Source: a virus. Taken from it: DNA of 22,580 bases. Position 1 is the stretch's first letter; every line of letters starts with the position of its first letter. Positions 7,559 to 14,663 of this stretch are shown piece after piece. The notes under the pieces were generated by a model. It worked only from the letters and a program-made list of their open reading frames with translations. It had not been told where the DNA came from and searched no databases. The translations under genes were made by a program, and so were the position numbers. The DNA is taken from positions 1-22,580 of IMG/VR virus record IMGVR_UViG_3300017917_000575. One strand, given 5' to 3'.

Positions 7559-8007
7559 AGTTGTACTGTAAAATAGATATTTCTTAACTCAGGGGTAGTG
7601 TCTAGGAACGCGGGTAGCTTTTCCCATTCTGTACCACACAGTATCATAGGTACTTGGTCGCAGTCATTGTATAGTGCGCCCAGTTCTGTTTTGCCGTCAT
7701 TGAAAACACTATGGTGCTGAATATCAAAAGAAAACTTCCAGCAAGGATATACTTCATTTTCCTCTTGTTGAAATAGAAATCCAAAATGTTCGAATTCATC
7801 AAATCGTATATCTATTTTTTCAGGAGCGGCAACGAGTTCAGGCTGTGATCTTAGATTGATCGCTTGCAATATAGTGTCTAGGTTAGCTTGAGTATTTCGC
7901 TTGAACACCCATTGAGTGTATTCAGAATCATCACTCGGCTTGGAACGATTCAACACCCCAGTTTGGGTAATGTCAAATAGTGTGTAGCAAGTGATTCTAT
8001 AACTCAT
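7555..8007 (-). CDS. Conserved phage protein of unknown function
   Basis: 150 residues starting MSYRITCYTLFDITQTGV. Trp, Phe and Tyr are frequent (YTQWVFKRNTQANLDTI, HFGFLFQ, CWKFSFDIQH), typical of a compact globular alpha/beta domain. I recall a similar start in proteins of T4-like marine phages with no assigned role. It lies directly downstream of the strong terminator at 8030-8054, so it must be transcribed by read-through or from a promoter in the few bases between. The only late-like octamer there (GTTAAATA at 8013-8020) would place the RNA start on the ATG itself. Confidence 0.65.
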   Translation of the reverse strand: MSYRITCYTLFDITQTGVLNRSKPSDDSEYTQWVFKRNTQANLDTILQAINLRSQPELVAAPEKIDIRFDEFEHFGFLFQQEENEVYPCWKFSFDIQHHSVFNDGKTELGALYNDCDQVPMILCGTEWEKLPAFLDTTPELRNIYFTVQL

Positions 8008-8029
8008 ACAAGTATTTAACAGCCATAAA

Positions 8030-8054
8030 AAAACCCGAGAATTTCTCGGGTTTT
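8030..8054 (-). terminator. Strong intrinsic terminator
   Basis: Arms 8030-8039 and 8045-8054 pair perfectly over 10 bp with a CCCGAG/CTCGGG core and a 5-base loop (8040-8044). Read on minus, the hairpin is followed by an unbroken run of T (complement of 8027-8033). It lies 15 bases after the stop of the small structural gene, so it ends that transcript. Because the arms start and end in A/T runs, it could also work on the plus strand. Confidence 0.92.
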
Positions 8055-8069
8055 ATCAAACTAAAGAGA

Positions 8070-8441
8070 TTAGTTTGTGAATGTAGCAGAAGCTGTAACA
8101 ACAACGTTAGCTAGACCAGTAGCAGCAGTAACCGCTGTGTCTAGAGTTGTAGTTGTCCAAGCGCCTGTTGGGTAGATCGCTAGAGCCAATGTGTCATCTG
8201 TAGAGTCAGTGTACTCATATATATGTACAGTTGCTAGTTGCTCAACAGCTTGGAAAGTCTGTAGCAATTGTGTACCTGTCATACCTGCGTTAGCAGTGAT
8301 AGTGAAGAAGTCTAGCTTAGGACCTTGAGGTTGTACTGTTACACCAGAAGTAGCTGCATTCAAACCTGTGTTTGTATATGCAGGTGTGTCAAAGTTAATT
8401 AGCGGTTTGAAGTCACCGTTGACTTTTGTAAATTGTGCCAT
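8070..8441 (-). CDS. Small virion structural protein, probably abundant
   Basis: 123 residues, starting MAQFTKVNGDFKPLINFDTPAY and ending in Val/Thr/Ala strands (VVVTASATFTN). It is neutral to acidic, has no Cys, and is rich in Thr and Ala with aromatic residues spaced as in beta-sandwich capsid or decoration proteins. The ATG is preceded by AAAGGA at 8 bases. It is transcribed alone: a late box at 8486-8493, a predicted 5'-terminal hairpin at 8463-8479, and a strong terminator directly after the stop. This is the best-insulated transcription unit in the window and suggests high-level late expression. The function is inferred from composition and expression signals. Confidence 0.75.
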   Translation of the reverse strand: MAQFTKVNGDFKPLINFDTPAYTNTGLNAATSGVTVQPQGPKLDFFTITANAGMTGTQLLQTFQAVEQLATVHIYEYTDSTDDTLALAIYPTGAWTTTTLDTAVTAATGLANVVVTASATFTN

Positions 8442-8462
8442 GATATAAATCCTTTATAAAAT

Positions 8463-8479
8463 TGAGACCTACTGTCTCA
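8463..8479 (-). promoter_or_regulatory. Predicted 5'-terminal mRNA hairpin
   Basis: TGAGAC (8463-8468) and GTCTCA (8474-8479) pair perfectly over 6 bp around a 5-base loop. With the T4 box-to-start distance from the box at 8486-8493, the RNA would begin at about 8480, so the stem would start at the second nucleotide. A 5' hairpin at that position can protect an mRNA from 5'-end-dependent decay. The pairing is seen; the start site and effect are inferred. Confidence 0.5.
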
Positions 8480-8485
8480 TGATAG

Positions 8486-8493
8486 TATTTATG
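8486..8493 (-). promoter_or_regulatory. T4-type late promoter box CATAAATA
   Basis: The minus-strand CATAAATA, followed by C, is the same nonamer as at 11306. It has a predicted start near 8480 and a 39-base leader to the ATG at 8441. It drives the small structural gene only, since a terminator follows. Confidence 0.65.
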
Positions 8494-8521
8494 CCTGGCA
8501 CAAAAAAATGTCGGTTTTGGC

Positions 8522-9685
8522 TTATCTTCCGGCGAGATTTTGGCGACTGAAACCCATACGATCCACAAATTTCAAGCCATTCGCAACGAATCCTTCTTGA
8601 GTCTGGGTTCCGTCTTGTAGGTAACCCTTGACAGGACTAGATTCTGCGGCTTTGTTCAATTGAGTAACAATCGACATTTTCAATGCATAGATAGCAGCCC
8701 AGATTTCAAATGCACCTTTGACACCGTTCATATTGTCTTGTAAATGTTGCTCAATCTTAGCTTTCATGCTAGCTGTCATGGGACGACTATCGACATATTC
8801 CATGAAGCTAGGTAGTAGATTACCAAGATCACCTGCTACAATCTTCTTGTTAATGAAAGTCGTGAACAATCCATTGAATGTGTTACGTGCTTGAGGTGCA
8901 GTACTGAATAACTGATCTACTGCAGGACCCCACTTTTGAATGGCAGCGTTTGCATTCTTGGCTAGTTTTGCATCTAGTTTCAACTTAGGAGTGATGGGCA
9001 TCTTGGCAGGCACAATAGCAACATCGCTGTTGTTCTTTAGATTACCGATTCCACCGTCTAATGGAACTGCATCATCTGTTGTATATGCATCAGGGGACAT
9101 ATACTGGTGAACAACGATACCTGCTGTCTTTCCACCTAAGAATTGTCCAACTTCGCTGTCAGCATCAATTGTGTATGCAATACCGTTGGGGTTAGCTTTG
9201 AACTTATACATACCGTTTTGTTCTTGCAGCGGAGCACTGAATAACAAATCTCCCCAATAGTAACCTTTACCTGTATCAGATTTCTCTAGACCTGGCCAGA
9301 TGTTGGCAATCAATTGATGTAGGTTCTTACGATCTACACCGCGGGCAAGATCATACTTAACGAATTCTTCGGGACTATAGACTTCACGCCCTGATCCGTC
9401 TTTCTTGTTGAACATGTGCTTGTCCATGATAGAGAATCTACCGTCTACTCCACGACCAAAGATCAATGCAGGATAACCGTCCCACTTGATAGTTACTTTA
9501 GCTGGGTTGGCAACTGTATCTTGTGACGCTTGTACAGCACGTTGAGCACCTTGACTACCACCCAAGAATACTAAATCCTCAGGGTGATCTAAGTGACCTT
9601 TGTCCTCGAACATCAAACGCTCTTCGGGTTGTTCGACCTCATTAATGAAGTCTCTAAGTTTGCTTAATGATTCGGATAAGTTCAT
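8522..9685 (-). CDS. Nucleotidyltransferase (DNA/RNA ligase)-like phage protein
   Basis: 387 residues. KVTIKWDGYPALIFGR has K67-W-D-G, the motif I pattern K-x-D-G of covalent nucleotidyltransferases (ligases and capping enzymes), where the Lys is adenylated. WGDLLF at 144-149 sits where motif III would be, GKTAGIVVHQY follows at 185-195, and EGFVANGLKF at 364-373 resembles motif IV (E-G-x-V). A long helical insert (about 230-350) separates the last two. The start HLDHPEDLVF--GSQGA matches conserved proteins of T4-like cyanophages that I recall as unassigned. It may be an active adenylyltransferase, or a ligase fold reused for another job. The ATG overlaps the stop of the upstream gene (ATGA at 9682). 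Confidence 0.8.
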   Translation of the reverse strand: MNLSESLSKLRDFINEVEQPEERLMFEDKGHLDHPEDLVFLGGSQGAQRAVQASQDTVANPAKVTIKWDGYPALIFGRGVDGRFSIMDKHMFNKKDGSGREVYSPEEFVKYDLARGVDRKNLHQLIANIWPGLEKSDTGKGYYWGDLLFSAPLQEQNGMYKFKANPNGIAYTIDADSEVGQFLGGKTAGIVVHQYMSPDAYTTDDAVPLDGGIGNLKNNSDVAIVPAKMPITPKLKLDAKLAKNANAAIQKWGPAVDQLFSTAPQARNTFNGLFTTFINKKIVAGDLGNLLPSFMEYVDSRPMTASMKAKIEQHLQDNMNGVKGAFEIWAAIYALKMSIVTQLNKAAESSPVKGYLQDGTQTQEGFVANGLKFVDRMGFSRQNLAGR

Positions 9686-11046
9686 TTTGCCCCCATCTGA
9701 CTTTGAATTCGTTTTTCTAAGTTAGCGTATTCATCAGGGGTAGGCGCGCCTGGCTTTGCACCACTGATCGGACTTGCGGCAGCTGGCGCCGTCGCAGGAG
9801 GAGTGCTGGTTGGAGCTGCTGCCGGAGCAGGAGTTGCAGCTGGTGCTGCTGCAGGTGCCGCTGATAATTCCTTAATAAGCTTTGAATACAATGCAGGATC
9901 AAGTCCTTTTATTTTAGCTAGATTTGATCTTACACTGGCTACCATGCTATCAACTGATTGAGTTTTTGCAGGGGCAGCCTGTGAACTAGCTGTGGTGCCG
10001 GATGGACCACTTGCGCCTGCAGGTGTATTGGCCCCGGCTGGTGTATTGGCCCCGGCTGGTGTATTGGCGCCAGATGCTGAACCACCACCTGCTCCATAAC
10101 CCGGAGAACGTGACGCTGCATAAGCCGCTGTTGCTAACTTCTGCATAGCAGCCTGACCTTGATCTTGCTTATATGTATCCTCTACGCTTTTCATCAATTG
10201 TTGTGTATGCGGATCAGACATATCAGTACCGCGCATGTATGAAGGTACCCAACGTGCTAGGAACTGAGAAACAGACTCGGCTTCTGTTAAGATGCTTTCA
10301 AAAATGTTGTTTAATTTACGATACTTAGACTCAGCAATGATGTACTTACCGTTCTTTTTGTTTTCCTTAAGCAACGTTAGACCAACATCTTTCCATGTCA
10401 AGCTAACTGATTCTAACAGTTTATTAATCCAGTAAACGTTCCAAGCTTCTGAAACTTTCTGGCCGCCGGTCAATGATCTAATCATATTGCCACCAGCTTG
10501 ATTCTTTTGCAATACTGCCTTAGCAGTACCAAGAGCATTTTCCCATTCCGGGTAGCCCTTGCGATCAGCCATGAAGTTGATTAGTTCTTTAGTAAGAGCA
10601 ATTTTCTTGCTTCTTTCGGGTTCATTGTTCAACTCTTTTGCAATACGTTGAACGTAGTTATTGATGTTCTGATTAGTTTGGCGTTGTTGTGCTCCCGGAG
10701 CCGCAGCATTACCGGGTGCAACTTTAGCAGGACCAGCTTTGGCAGCAGGCGGAGCCGGGGGTGTCGCGGGCGCTTGAGCGGGTGATGCAGCTGGCGCGGC
10801 CTGTGCCGCCGAATTAGGGTCTACTCGACCACTCTCAATTTCAGCGTTTAAAGCCGCATATGCACGGCTTACAAAGTCGTTGACAAACTTTTCTTTGGAC
10901 ATCTTGTCAGCAACAGTTGCATTGCCCTCAGAGTTACCTGTAAGTCTATTGCCCAGCTGCTTTAGTGCAGAGGCTCCATAGTTACCAACCCAATCAGCAA
11001 GCTTCTCGTCTACTCGTTGCCTATTCTTAATGTCACTCAGTCTCAT
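9682..11046 (-). CDS. Ala/Pro-rich, probably virion-associated protein
   Basis: 454 residues. Three low-complexity Ala/Pro/Gly linkers (about 79-118, 317-358 and 396-435) separate helical blocks: 1-75, 125-312 (with WNVYWINKLLESVSLTWKD at 202-220) and 362-395, with a last short helix DEYANLEKRIQSQ. The middle linker holds three copies of PAGANT. The beaded layout suits an extended structural or scaffold-like protein, but no family is recognised. AAGGAA lies before the ATG, which overlaps the stop of the 82-residue gene by 14 bases; the stop overlaps the ligase-like gene. Two shorter frames nested within it on the same strand follow the repetitive codons and are not genes. Confidence 0.75.
   Translation of the reverse strand: MRLSDIKNRQRVDEKLADWVGNYGASALKQLGNRLTGNSEGNATVADKMSKEKFVNDFVSRAYAALNAEIESGRVDPNSAAQAAPAASPAQAPATPPAPPAAKAGPAKVAPGNAAAPGAQQRQTNQNINNYVQRIAKELNNEPERSKKIALTKELINFMADRKGYPEWENALGTAKAVLQKNQAGGNMIRSLTGGQKVSEAWNVYWINKLLESVSLTWKDVGLTLLKENKKNGKYIIAESKYRKLNNIFESILTEAESVSQFLARWVPSYMRGTDMSDPHTQQLMKSVEDTYKQDQGQAAMQKLATAAYAASRSPGYGAGGGSASGANTPAGANTPAGANTPAGASGPSGTTASSQAAPAKTQSVDSMVASVRSNLAKIKGLDPALYSKLIKELSAAPAAAPAATPAPAAAPTSTPPATAPAAASPISGAKPGAPTPDEYANLEKRIQSQMGAK
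10022..10075 (-). repeat. Three tandem 18-bp in-frame repeats
   Basis: The plus-strand unit GGTGTATTGGCCCCGGCT occurs twice exactly (10022-10039, 10040-10057), and a third copy (10058-10075) differs in four bases. Each unit encodes six residues of the PAGANT repeat in the linker of the 454-residue protein. The near-identity suggests recent slippage; changes in copy number would keep frame and alter only linker length. Confidence 0.85.
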
Positions 11047-11281
11047 GGTTTTTCCTTATACTTTTGGAAAATCTTGCCTGGTCACGTCCTTTGATAGCAC
11101 TTACTAGCTTCTTTTCCAGAAGTTCGGCAGTATCCTTATCATAGTGTTTGTTGATTAACTCTATTAGATTAATCGCACTAGTGATGATGTTATGGGCTCT
11201 GTTTTCGATGACATGTGACATGTCTCGGTCTTTGCCCATAGACTCCAATTCTTCCAACAGGGAACGTGTTTTCTTTTGCAT
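11033..11281 (-). CDS. Small conserved helical phage protein
   Basis: 82 residues, almost entirely helical and charged: MQKKTRSLLEELESMG, then HVIENRAHNIITSAINLIELINKHYD and a basic end, KGRDQARFSKSIRKNHETE. I recall the H-N-I-I-[TV]-S-A-I-N-L pattern from a small conserved protein of T4-like marine phages with no known role. AGGA sits at the 5' end of a 12-base leader behind the late box at 11299-11306. It overlaps the next gene by 14 bases and starts the unit 11281 to 8522. It may act as an adaptor or assembly factor; no motif decides this. Confidence 0.7.
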   Translation of the reverse strand: MQKKTRSLLEELESMGKDRDMSHVIENRAHNIITSAINLIELINKHYDKDTAELLEKKLVSAIKGRDQARFSKSIRKNHETE

Positions 11282-11298
11282 AAAATTTGTCCTAATTG

Positions 11299-11306
11299 TA
11301 TTTATG
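11299..11306 (-). promoter_or_regulatory. T4-type late promoter box CATAAATA
   Basis: The minus-strand CATAAATAC has a predicted start near 11293. The transcript would begin with AGGA, serving as Shine-Dalgarno for the ATG at 11281. It lies in the 39-base gap after the helicase gene. Confidence 0.6.
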
Positions 11307-11320
11307 CTGGATTCGGTTTA

Positions 11321-12784
11321 TTACTTCTTTAACGAATTCAGCAAGGCTTTTAGTTTTGCACCCTGTACGTCAGCTACGACCTTCTTTTCTAGGGGAGAAA
11401 AGTCGAATTTATGATTAGGATCAGGTTTAGATGAGGCGATTTCCCCGGTTGAACTATCTACAGATTGTACGGTAGACTGAGCTTTTAGCTTATCCATGAT
11501 GTTGTTAGGACTAGGCTGTGGGTTACTAGGACGATAAGTGTCGCCATCACCTTCAGGATTAGGATCCGTGATTCTCAGTGTCTCAACGTCAAATGCTAAT
11601 TCAATCTTTTGACCAACACCTGAGCTACTACGAGTTTTCATCAATTGTAATTGATACTGGCCACGCTCACGCATACTACGGCTAGTAAAAATGCCAAATA
11701 CGTTATCCGCAGTATTAATCTTTGAAATACCACCTGAAATATGACTGTGGTCGAACTCAATTTCTTCAACCGCTGATCTATTAAGCTGTGAAGCTGTGAC
11801 AAATAAAACATTCAATTCTTTCGCTAAGTTACGCAATTCTTCCGACACATACTTGTCTTTAACGAACAAGTCTGAGGGACTGACTTTTGCACTAACGGGC
11901 ATCAACAAGTCAAGGTAATCAACACATAAGAAATCTAGTTTTGTACCTGTCTGTATCTGTAGTTCTTTACAGTATGCCCGTAAGTCATTTACTGTACTCT
12001 GTGCAGGCATGTACTTAATTCTAAGCTTACCTGCTTTCTTCGCCATCATCTTGACCTTCATCTCAATGTTGTCGATAGATTTAAAAATTTCACGACTAGA
12101 GGTTTCAGTCATCATCGAGTCGATACGCATAGAACACAAACCCTCGCTCAATTCTAGTGTTACATAAACACCATTGAGTCCTGCTTGCGCCCAGTTAACC
12201 GCTAAGTTCTGCATGAACAAACTCTTACCTGAACCTGAGCCACCTGCAAAGATTTGCAATTCACCTCTATTGAAACCACCGTAGAGTTTCTGATCCATAC
12301 AGGGCCAACCTGTACTGTTCTGTCCATTGTTAGACTTCAGTGCCATCAATCGTGCTCTTGGATCAGCAAAGTAGTCTGTACCCATGTCTTTCTGTAGGCT
12401 GATCTGAACCGCGTCTTTGATTAGTTTCTCAACTGGATCAAAGTCTCCCTTTTCTAACAAGTCTGCACTCTTTAGAATAGCCCGTTCTAGTTCTTGTCTC
12501 TTAGTAAACTGTTCGAATTCTTCTAAGAACCAATCAGTATGACCATCGTTAAGTTCTGGGATATTTTCAATATCTGAACCAGTCACGGCTTTGATTTGTG
12601 TAGGCTCGGGCATGATGCCATACTTCTTTGAATGATCCACGATGAATTCTGCCACCGGCTTTAACTTCTTTTCAAAGTTGTCCGGATTCATGATGTTTGT
12701 TACCCGTGTATACAGTTCTGCATTCGTAACCATCATACGAAGGAACAGAACCTGCATATCTGTATTATACTCTTTGCTTGCCAA
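11321..12784 (-). CDS. gp41-like: Replicative DNA helicase, DnaB/gp41 family
   Basis: 487 residues. The N-terminal helical domain (1-135) is followed by a RecA-type core: Walker A GGSGSGKS at 181-188, a catalytic Glu region in YVTLELSEG (207-215), Walker B VDYLDLL at 288-294, Gln/Asn in TASQLNRS (330-337), and an arginine-finger region KTRSSSGVG near 383-391. It would unwind DNA at the fork as a hexamer with the primase. The C-terminal 80 residues are Pro/Ser rich and end in a short helix that may bind a partner. The start is a TTG at 12784 with a strong GAGG seven bases upstream, inside the last primase codons; the next Met (residue 10) has no Shine-Dalgarno. It overlaps the primase gene by 20 bases. 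Confidence 0.93.
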   Translation of the reverse strand: MASKEYNTDMQVLFLRMMVTNAELYTRVTNIMNPDNFEKKLKPVAEFIVDHSKKYGIMPEPTQIKAVTGSDIENIPELNDGHTDWFLEEFEQFTKRQELERAILKSADLLEKGDFDPVEKLIKDAVQISLQKDMGTDYFADPRARLMALKSNNGQNSTGWPCMDQKLYGGFNRGELQIFAGGSGSGKSLFMQNLAVNWAQAGLNGVYVTLELSEGLCSMRIDSMMTETSSREIFKSIDNIEMKVKMMAKKAGKLRIKYMPAQSTVNDLRAYCKELQIQTGTKLDFLCVDYLDLLMPVSAKVSPSDLFVKDKYVSEELRNLAKELNVLFVTASQLNRSAVEEIEFDHSHISGGISKINTADNVFGIFTSRSMRERGQYQLQLMKTRSSSGVGQKIELAFDVETLRITDPNPEGDGDTYRPSNPQPSPNNIMDKLKAQSTVQSVDSSTGEIASSKPDPNHKFDFSPLEKKVVADVQGAKLKALLNSLKK

Positions 12785-13742
12785 TCTTCTTCCTCTGCAT
12801 TTCTATTTTAACTTTACTGCTTGTAGCCGATTGAATGATGCTAATCAATGTCATCAACTTACCATACTTCACTACAGCATCATTAACGTCTTTAACGTCA
12901 ATATCCCAATCAGGGATACTTACACTATATCCTAACTCTAACGCTCTATCACAGGTTTCAAGACCTGTCTTATCACGATCAGGTACAAAAATGATCTTTC
13001 TATTCAACTGCGCTAATAGACTAGCCTGTTCATCGCTGATGGTATTGTGTGTCAACGCACAAGCATTCAAACTTAGTGCATCAAAGATACCTTCAACAAG
13101 AATACATACTTGCCATTCAGGCTTTTGAAAGTCGATACCGAACACATATCCCGGCTGTTGTTCGTTAATGTACTTGGGAATCTTGTTGTCTAAGAACCTA
13201 CTTGTATGACCTACAATCTTATTGTGATACGTGTAAGGTATTATAACACGATTACCCATTCTTCCAGACTCATCTGGGGTAATCATAAAGGGATAGTCAT
13301 TAGGATTTATCTCACGTTTACGTAGATAATCAACATATACTTTGTGTTGTGGATTGTTTACATCTATCAGTTCAGCTTCTTCCGGTAACAAGTGTTCTTT
13401 GAACTTTACCTTTGACTTCTGCTTTTTCACACTGACATAGCTTAATAGGTCTTTGTGTTGTAGACTTTCTAAGCTCCACTTTTGAATCTGTGTTTCATCG
13501 ACCCCACACCAAGATAAGAATTGTCTGGTGTTCTTTGATATGGTCTTTCCCAATGTGAAACCGCATTTGAACCCACAGTTGAAACAATGCATAGACCAAT
13601 TGTCACCGTCTATACGAATGCCACCGCGGCCTCTACGGTCAGCTTTGTGACCTCGGTGGTGACAACATATTGCATTGAAACTGTGCCAACCACTGTGGGA
13701 CAGCTTCTTTCTGCCCGGGGTGATGGTTAGGATATCAAACAT
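12765..13742 (-). CDS. gp61-like: DNA primase, DnaG/gp61 type
   Basis: 325 residues. The N-terminal zinc-binding domain has Cys26/Cys27 and His28/29 with Cys53-x2-Cys56 (HCFNCGF), which would read the primer template. The Toprim domain has the acidic Glu217 in ILVEGIFDAL and Asp255-x-Asp257 in FVPDRDKTG, the metal-binding residues of primer synthesis. It has no helicase domain, so it works with the separate helicase encoded directly downstream, as in T4. The start codon lies in the 3' arm of a 9-bp hairpin (13740-13764), and no clear Shine-Dalgarno is seen, so its translation may be held low or regulated. Confidence 0.92.
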   Translation of the reverse strand: MFDILTITPGRKKLSHSGWHSFNAICCHHRGHKADRRGRGGIRIDGDNWSMHCFNCGFKCGFTLGKTISKNTRQFLSWCGVDETQIQKWSLESLQHKDLLSYVSVKKQKSKVKFKEHLLPEEAELIDVNNPQHKVYVDYLRKREINPNDYPFMITPDESGRMGNRVIIPYTYHNKIVGHTSRFLDNKIPKYINEQQPGYVFGIDFQKPEWQVCILVEGIFDALSLNACALTHNTISDEQASLLAQLNRKIIFVPDRDKTGLETCDRALELGYSVSIPDWDIDVKDVNDAVVKYGKLMTLISIIQSATSSKVKIEMQRKKIGKQRV

Positions 13743-13764
13743 ACTACGATTTTAGCATAGTATG
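13740..13764 (-). promoter_or_regulatory. Hairpin occluding the primase start codon
   Basis: Arms 13740-13748 and 13756-13764 pair over 9 bp (one G-T wobble) with a 7-base loop. The primase ATG (13742-13740) is the last triplet of the 3' arm on the minus-strand RNA. This could be a translational operator or simply a brake. It lacks a T-run, so it is a poor terminator for the gene ending at 13791. Confidence 0.45.
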
Positions 13765-13790
13765 TATCAAGAAGCAATAGTCTTGGTATT

Positions 13791-14492
13791 TTATCTGGAT
13801 AAGATGTTAGTGATTGCACCCGTATTGCTAGTGAATACCATGCGAATATAAGGGTGATAACCCTGAACCACATATCCCTGTGTAGTGCTGTTGTTAGAAT
13901 ACGTAGCAGTGGTAATAGGATACCAATCACCATCAACGATAGTAGAACCTTCTACCGTTACGTCACCGTTGTACTGATAGAATGACGTTTGCAAAGTCAG
14001 TACTGGGTTATCTTCTGTATTGATTACGCTAGAATAGTATGTATTTGCATTGGGCAATGCATTCTGAATGCTATTGTTGGAATCAATGTTAGGGAAAGGC
14101 TGACCAGTGGGGATGGTTACGTTTGCTGAAGGTATAAATGCTGGAAGTACTGAATTGACTATGTTCATATCCCCACGGGCGCCCGCATTCTGATCTACGA
14201 ATACAGGGAATCCGAAGTCTCCTACTGGAATCTCTAACGAATAATGTGCTTTCTGTGCTGGAATGTCTTCGATATCGGCTGCATTGACTGTGAATACTGC
14301 TAGCCCATTCAATGCTAATGTAGGTGTTAGTGCTTTACGGAACAAGACCTCGGACCCGTCATAGCTAATGATTCTGCAAGTGATTTCTTTGCCCGTGATA
14401 TCCACAGGCTTTTGTTCCTGATTCAGGAATTGGAATTGAATCTGATTGTCAACTCCTTTATGTAAGGTCAATGGTTTGGCGTAAACAGGCAT
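13791..14492 (-). CDS. Virion structural protein (conserved in T4-like marine phages)
   Basis: 233 residues from ATG 14492, chosen because AGGAG lies four bases upstream. The frame extends to a GTG at 14570 (259 residues), which also has AAGGA upstream and a 13-base leader from the late box at 14589, so the longer form is possible. The N-terminal MPVYAKPLTLHKGVDNQ, then FQFLNQEQKPVDITG, matches a start pattern I recall from T4-like marine phage structural proteins. The rest is beta-rich with Asn, Thr, Val and Ser, and ends GYHPYIRMVFTSNTGAI. It may be a neck, baseplate or fibre-connecting component; the call rests on composition and the late promoter. Confidence 0.75.
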   Translation of the reverse strand: MPVYAKPLTLHKGVDNQIQFQFLNQEQKPVDITGKEITCRIISYDGSEVLFRKALTPTLALNGLAVFTVNAADIEDIPAQKAHYSLEIPVGDFGFPVFVDQNAGARGDMNIVNSVLPAFIPSANVTIPTGQPFPNIDSNNSIQNALPNANTYYSSVINTEDNPVLTLQTSFYQYNGDVTVEGSTIVDGDWYPITTATYSNNSTTQGYVVQGYHPYIRMVFTSNTGAITNILSR

Positions 14493-14588
14493 ATATCTCC
14501 TAGCTGAGTTACCGGAAAGTAGTACAACGATCTGTCGTTGCGTATAAATGAAAACTGGGGTAGAGTACACAGACGTAATCCTTTCTAG

Positions 14589-14596
14589 TATTTAGC
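14589..14596 (-). promoter_or_regulatory. Late promoter box GCTAAATA
   Basis: The minus-strand GCTAAATAC matches 6 of 8 of TATAAATA. Its predicted start near 14583 leaves AAGGA at the very 5' end. It is divergent from the plus-strand box 38 bases away, in an AT-rich gap. Confidence 0.45.
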
Positions 14597-14632
14597 GCCT
14601 AAATATTAAAATATTAACTTCGGGCTACCGGT

Positions 14633-14640
14633 AGTAAATA
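14633..14640 (+). promoter_or_regulatory. Variant late promoter box AGTAAATA
   Basis: This octamer is identical to the one before the other plus-strand gene (606-613). The predicted start near 14646 gives an 18-base leader to the ATG at 14664. Confidence 0.45.
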
Positions 14641-14663
14641 TAAGCATTGTTTGAAAAGAATTA

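Noticed and set aside
8013-8020. GTTAAATA as a late promoter feature for the gene at 8007
   Set aside because: The implied RNA start coincides with the ATG and two positions deviate from the consensus; kept only as an open question.
9717-10121. Two Gln/Leu/Pro-rich frames inside the Ala/Pro-rich gene on the same strand
   Set aside because: They are frame-shifted readings of the repetitive GCN/CCN codons, without start signals.
13740-13764. Hairpin as a terminator for the structural gene ending at 13791
   Set aside because: The stem is A/T-rich with no T-run after it, and it overlaps the next start codon.
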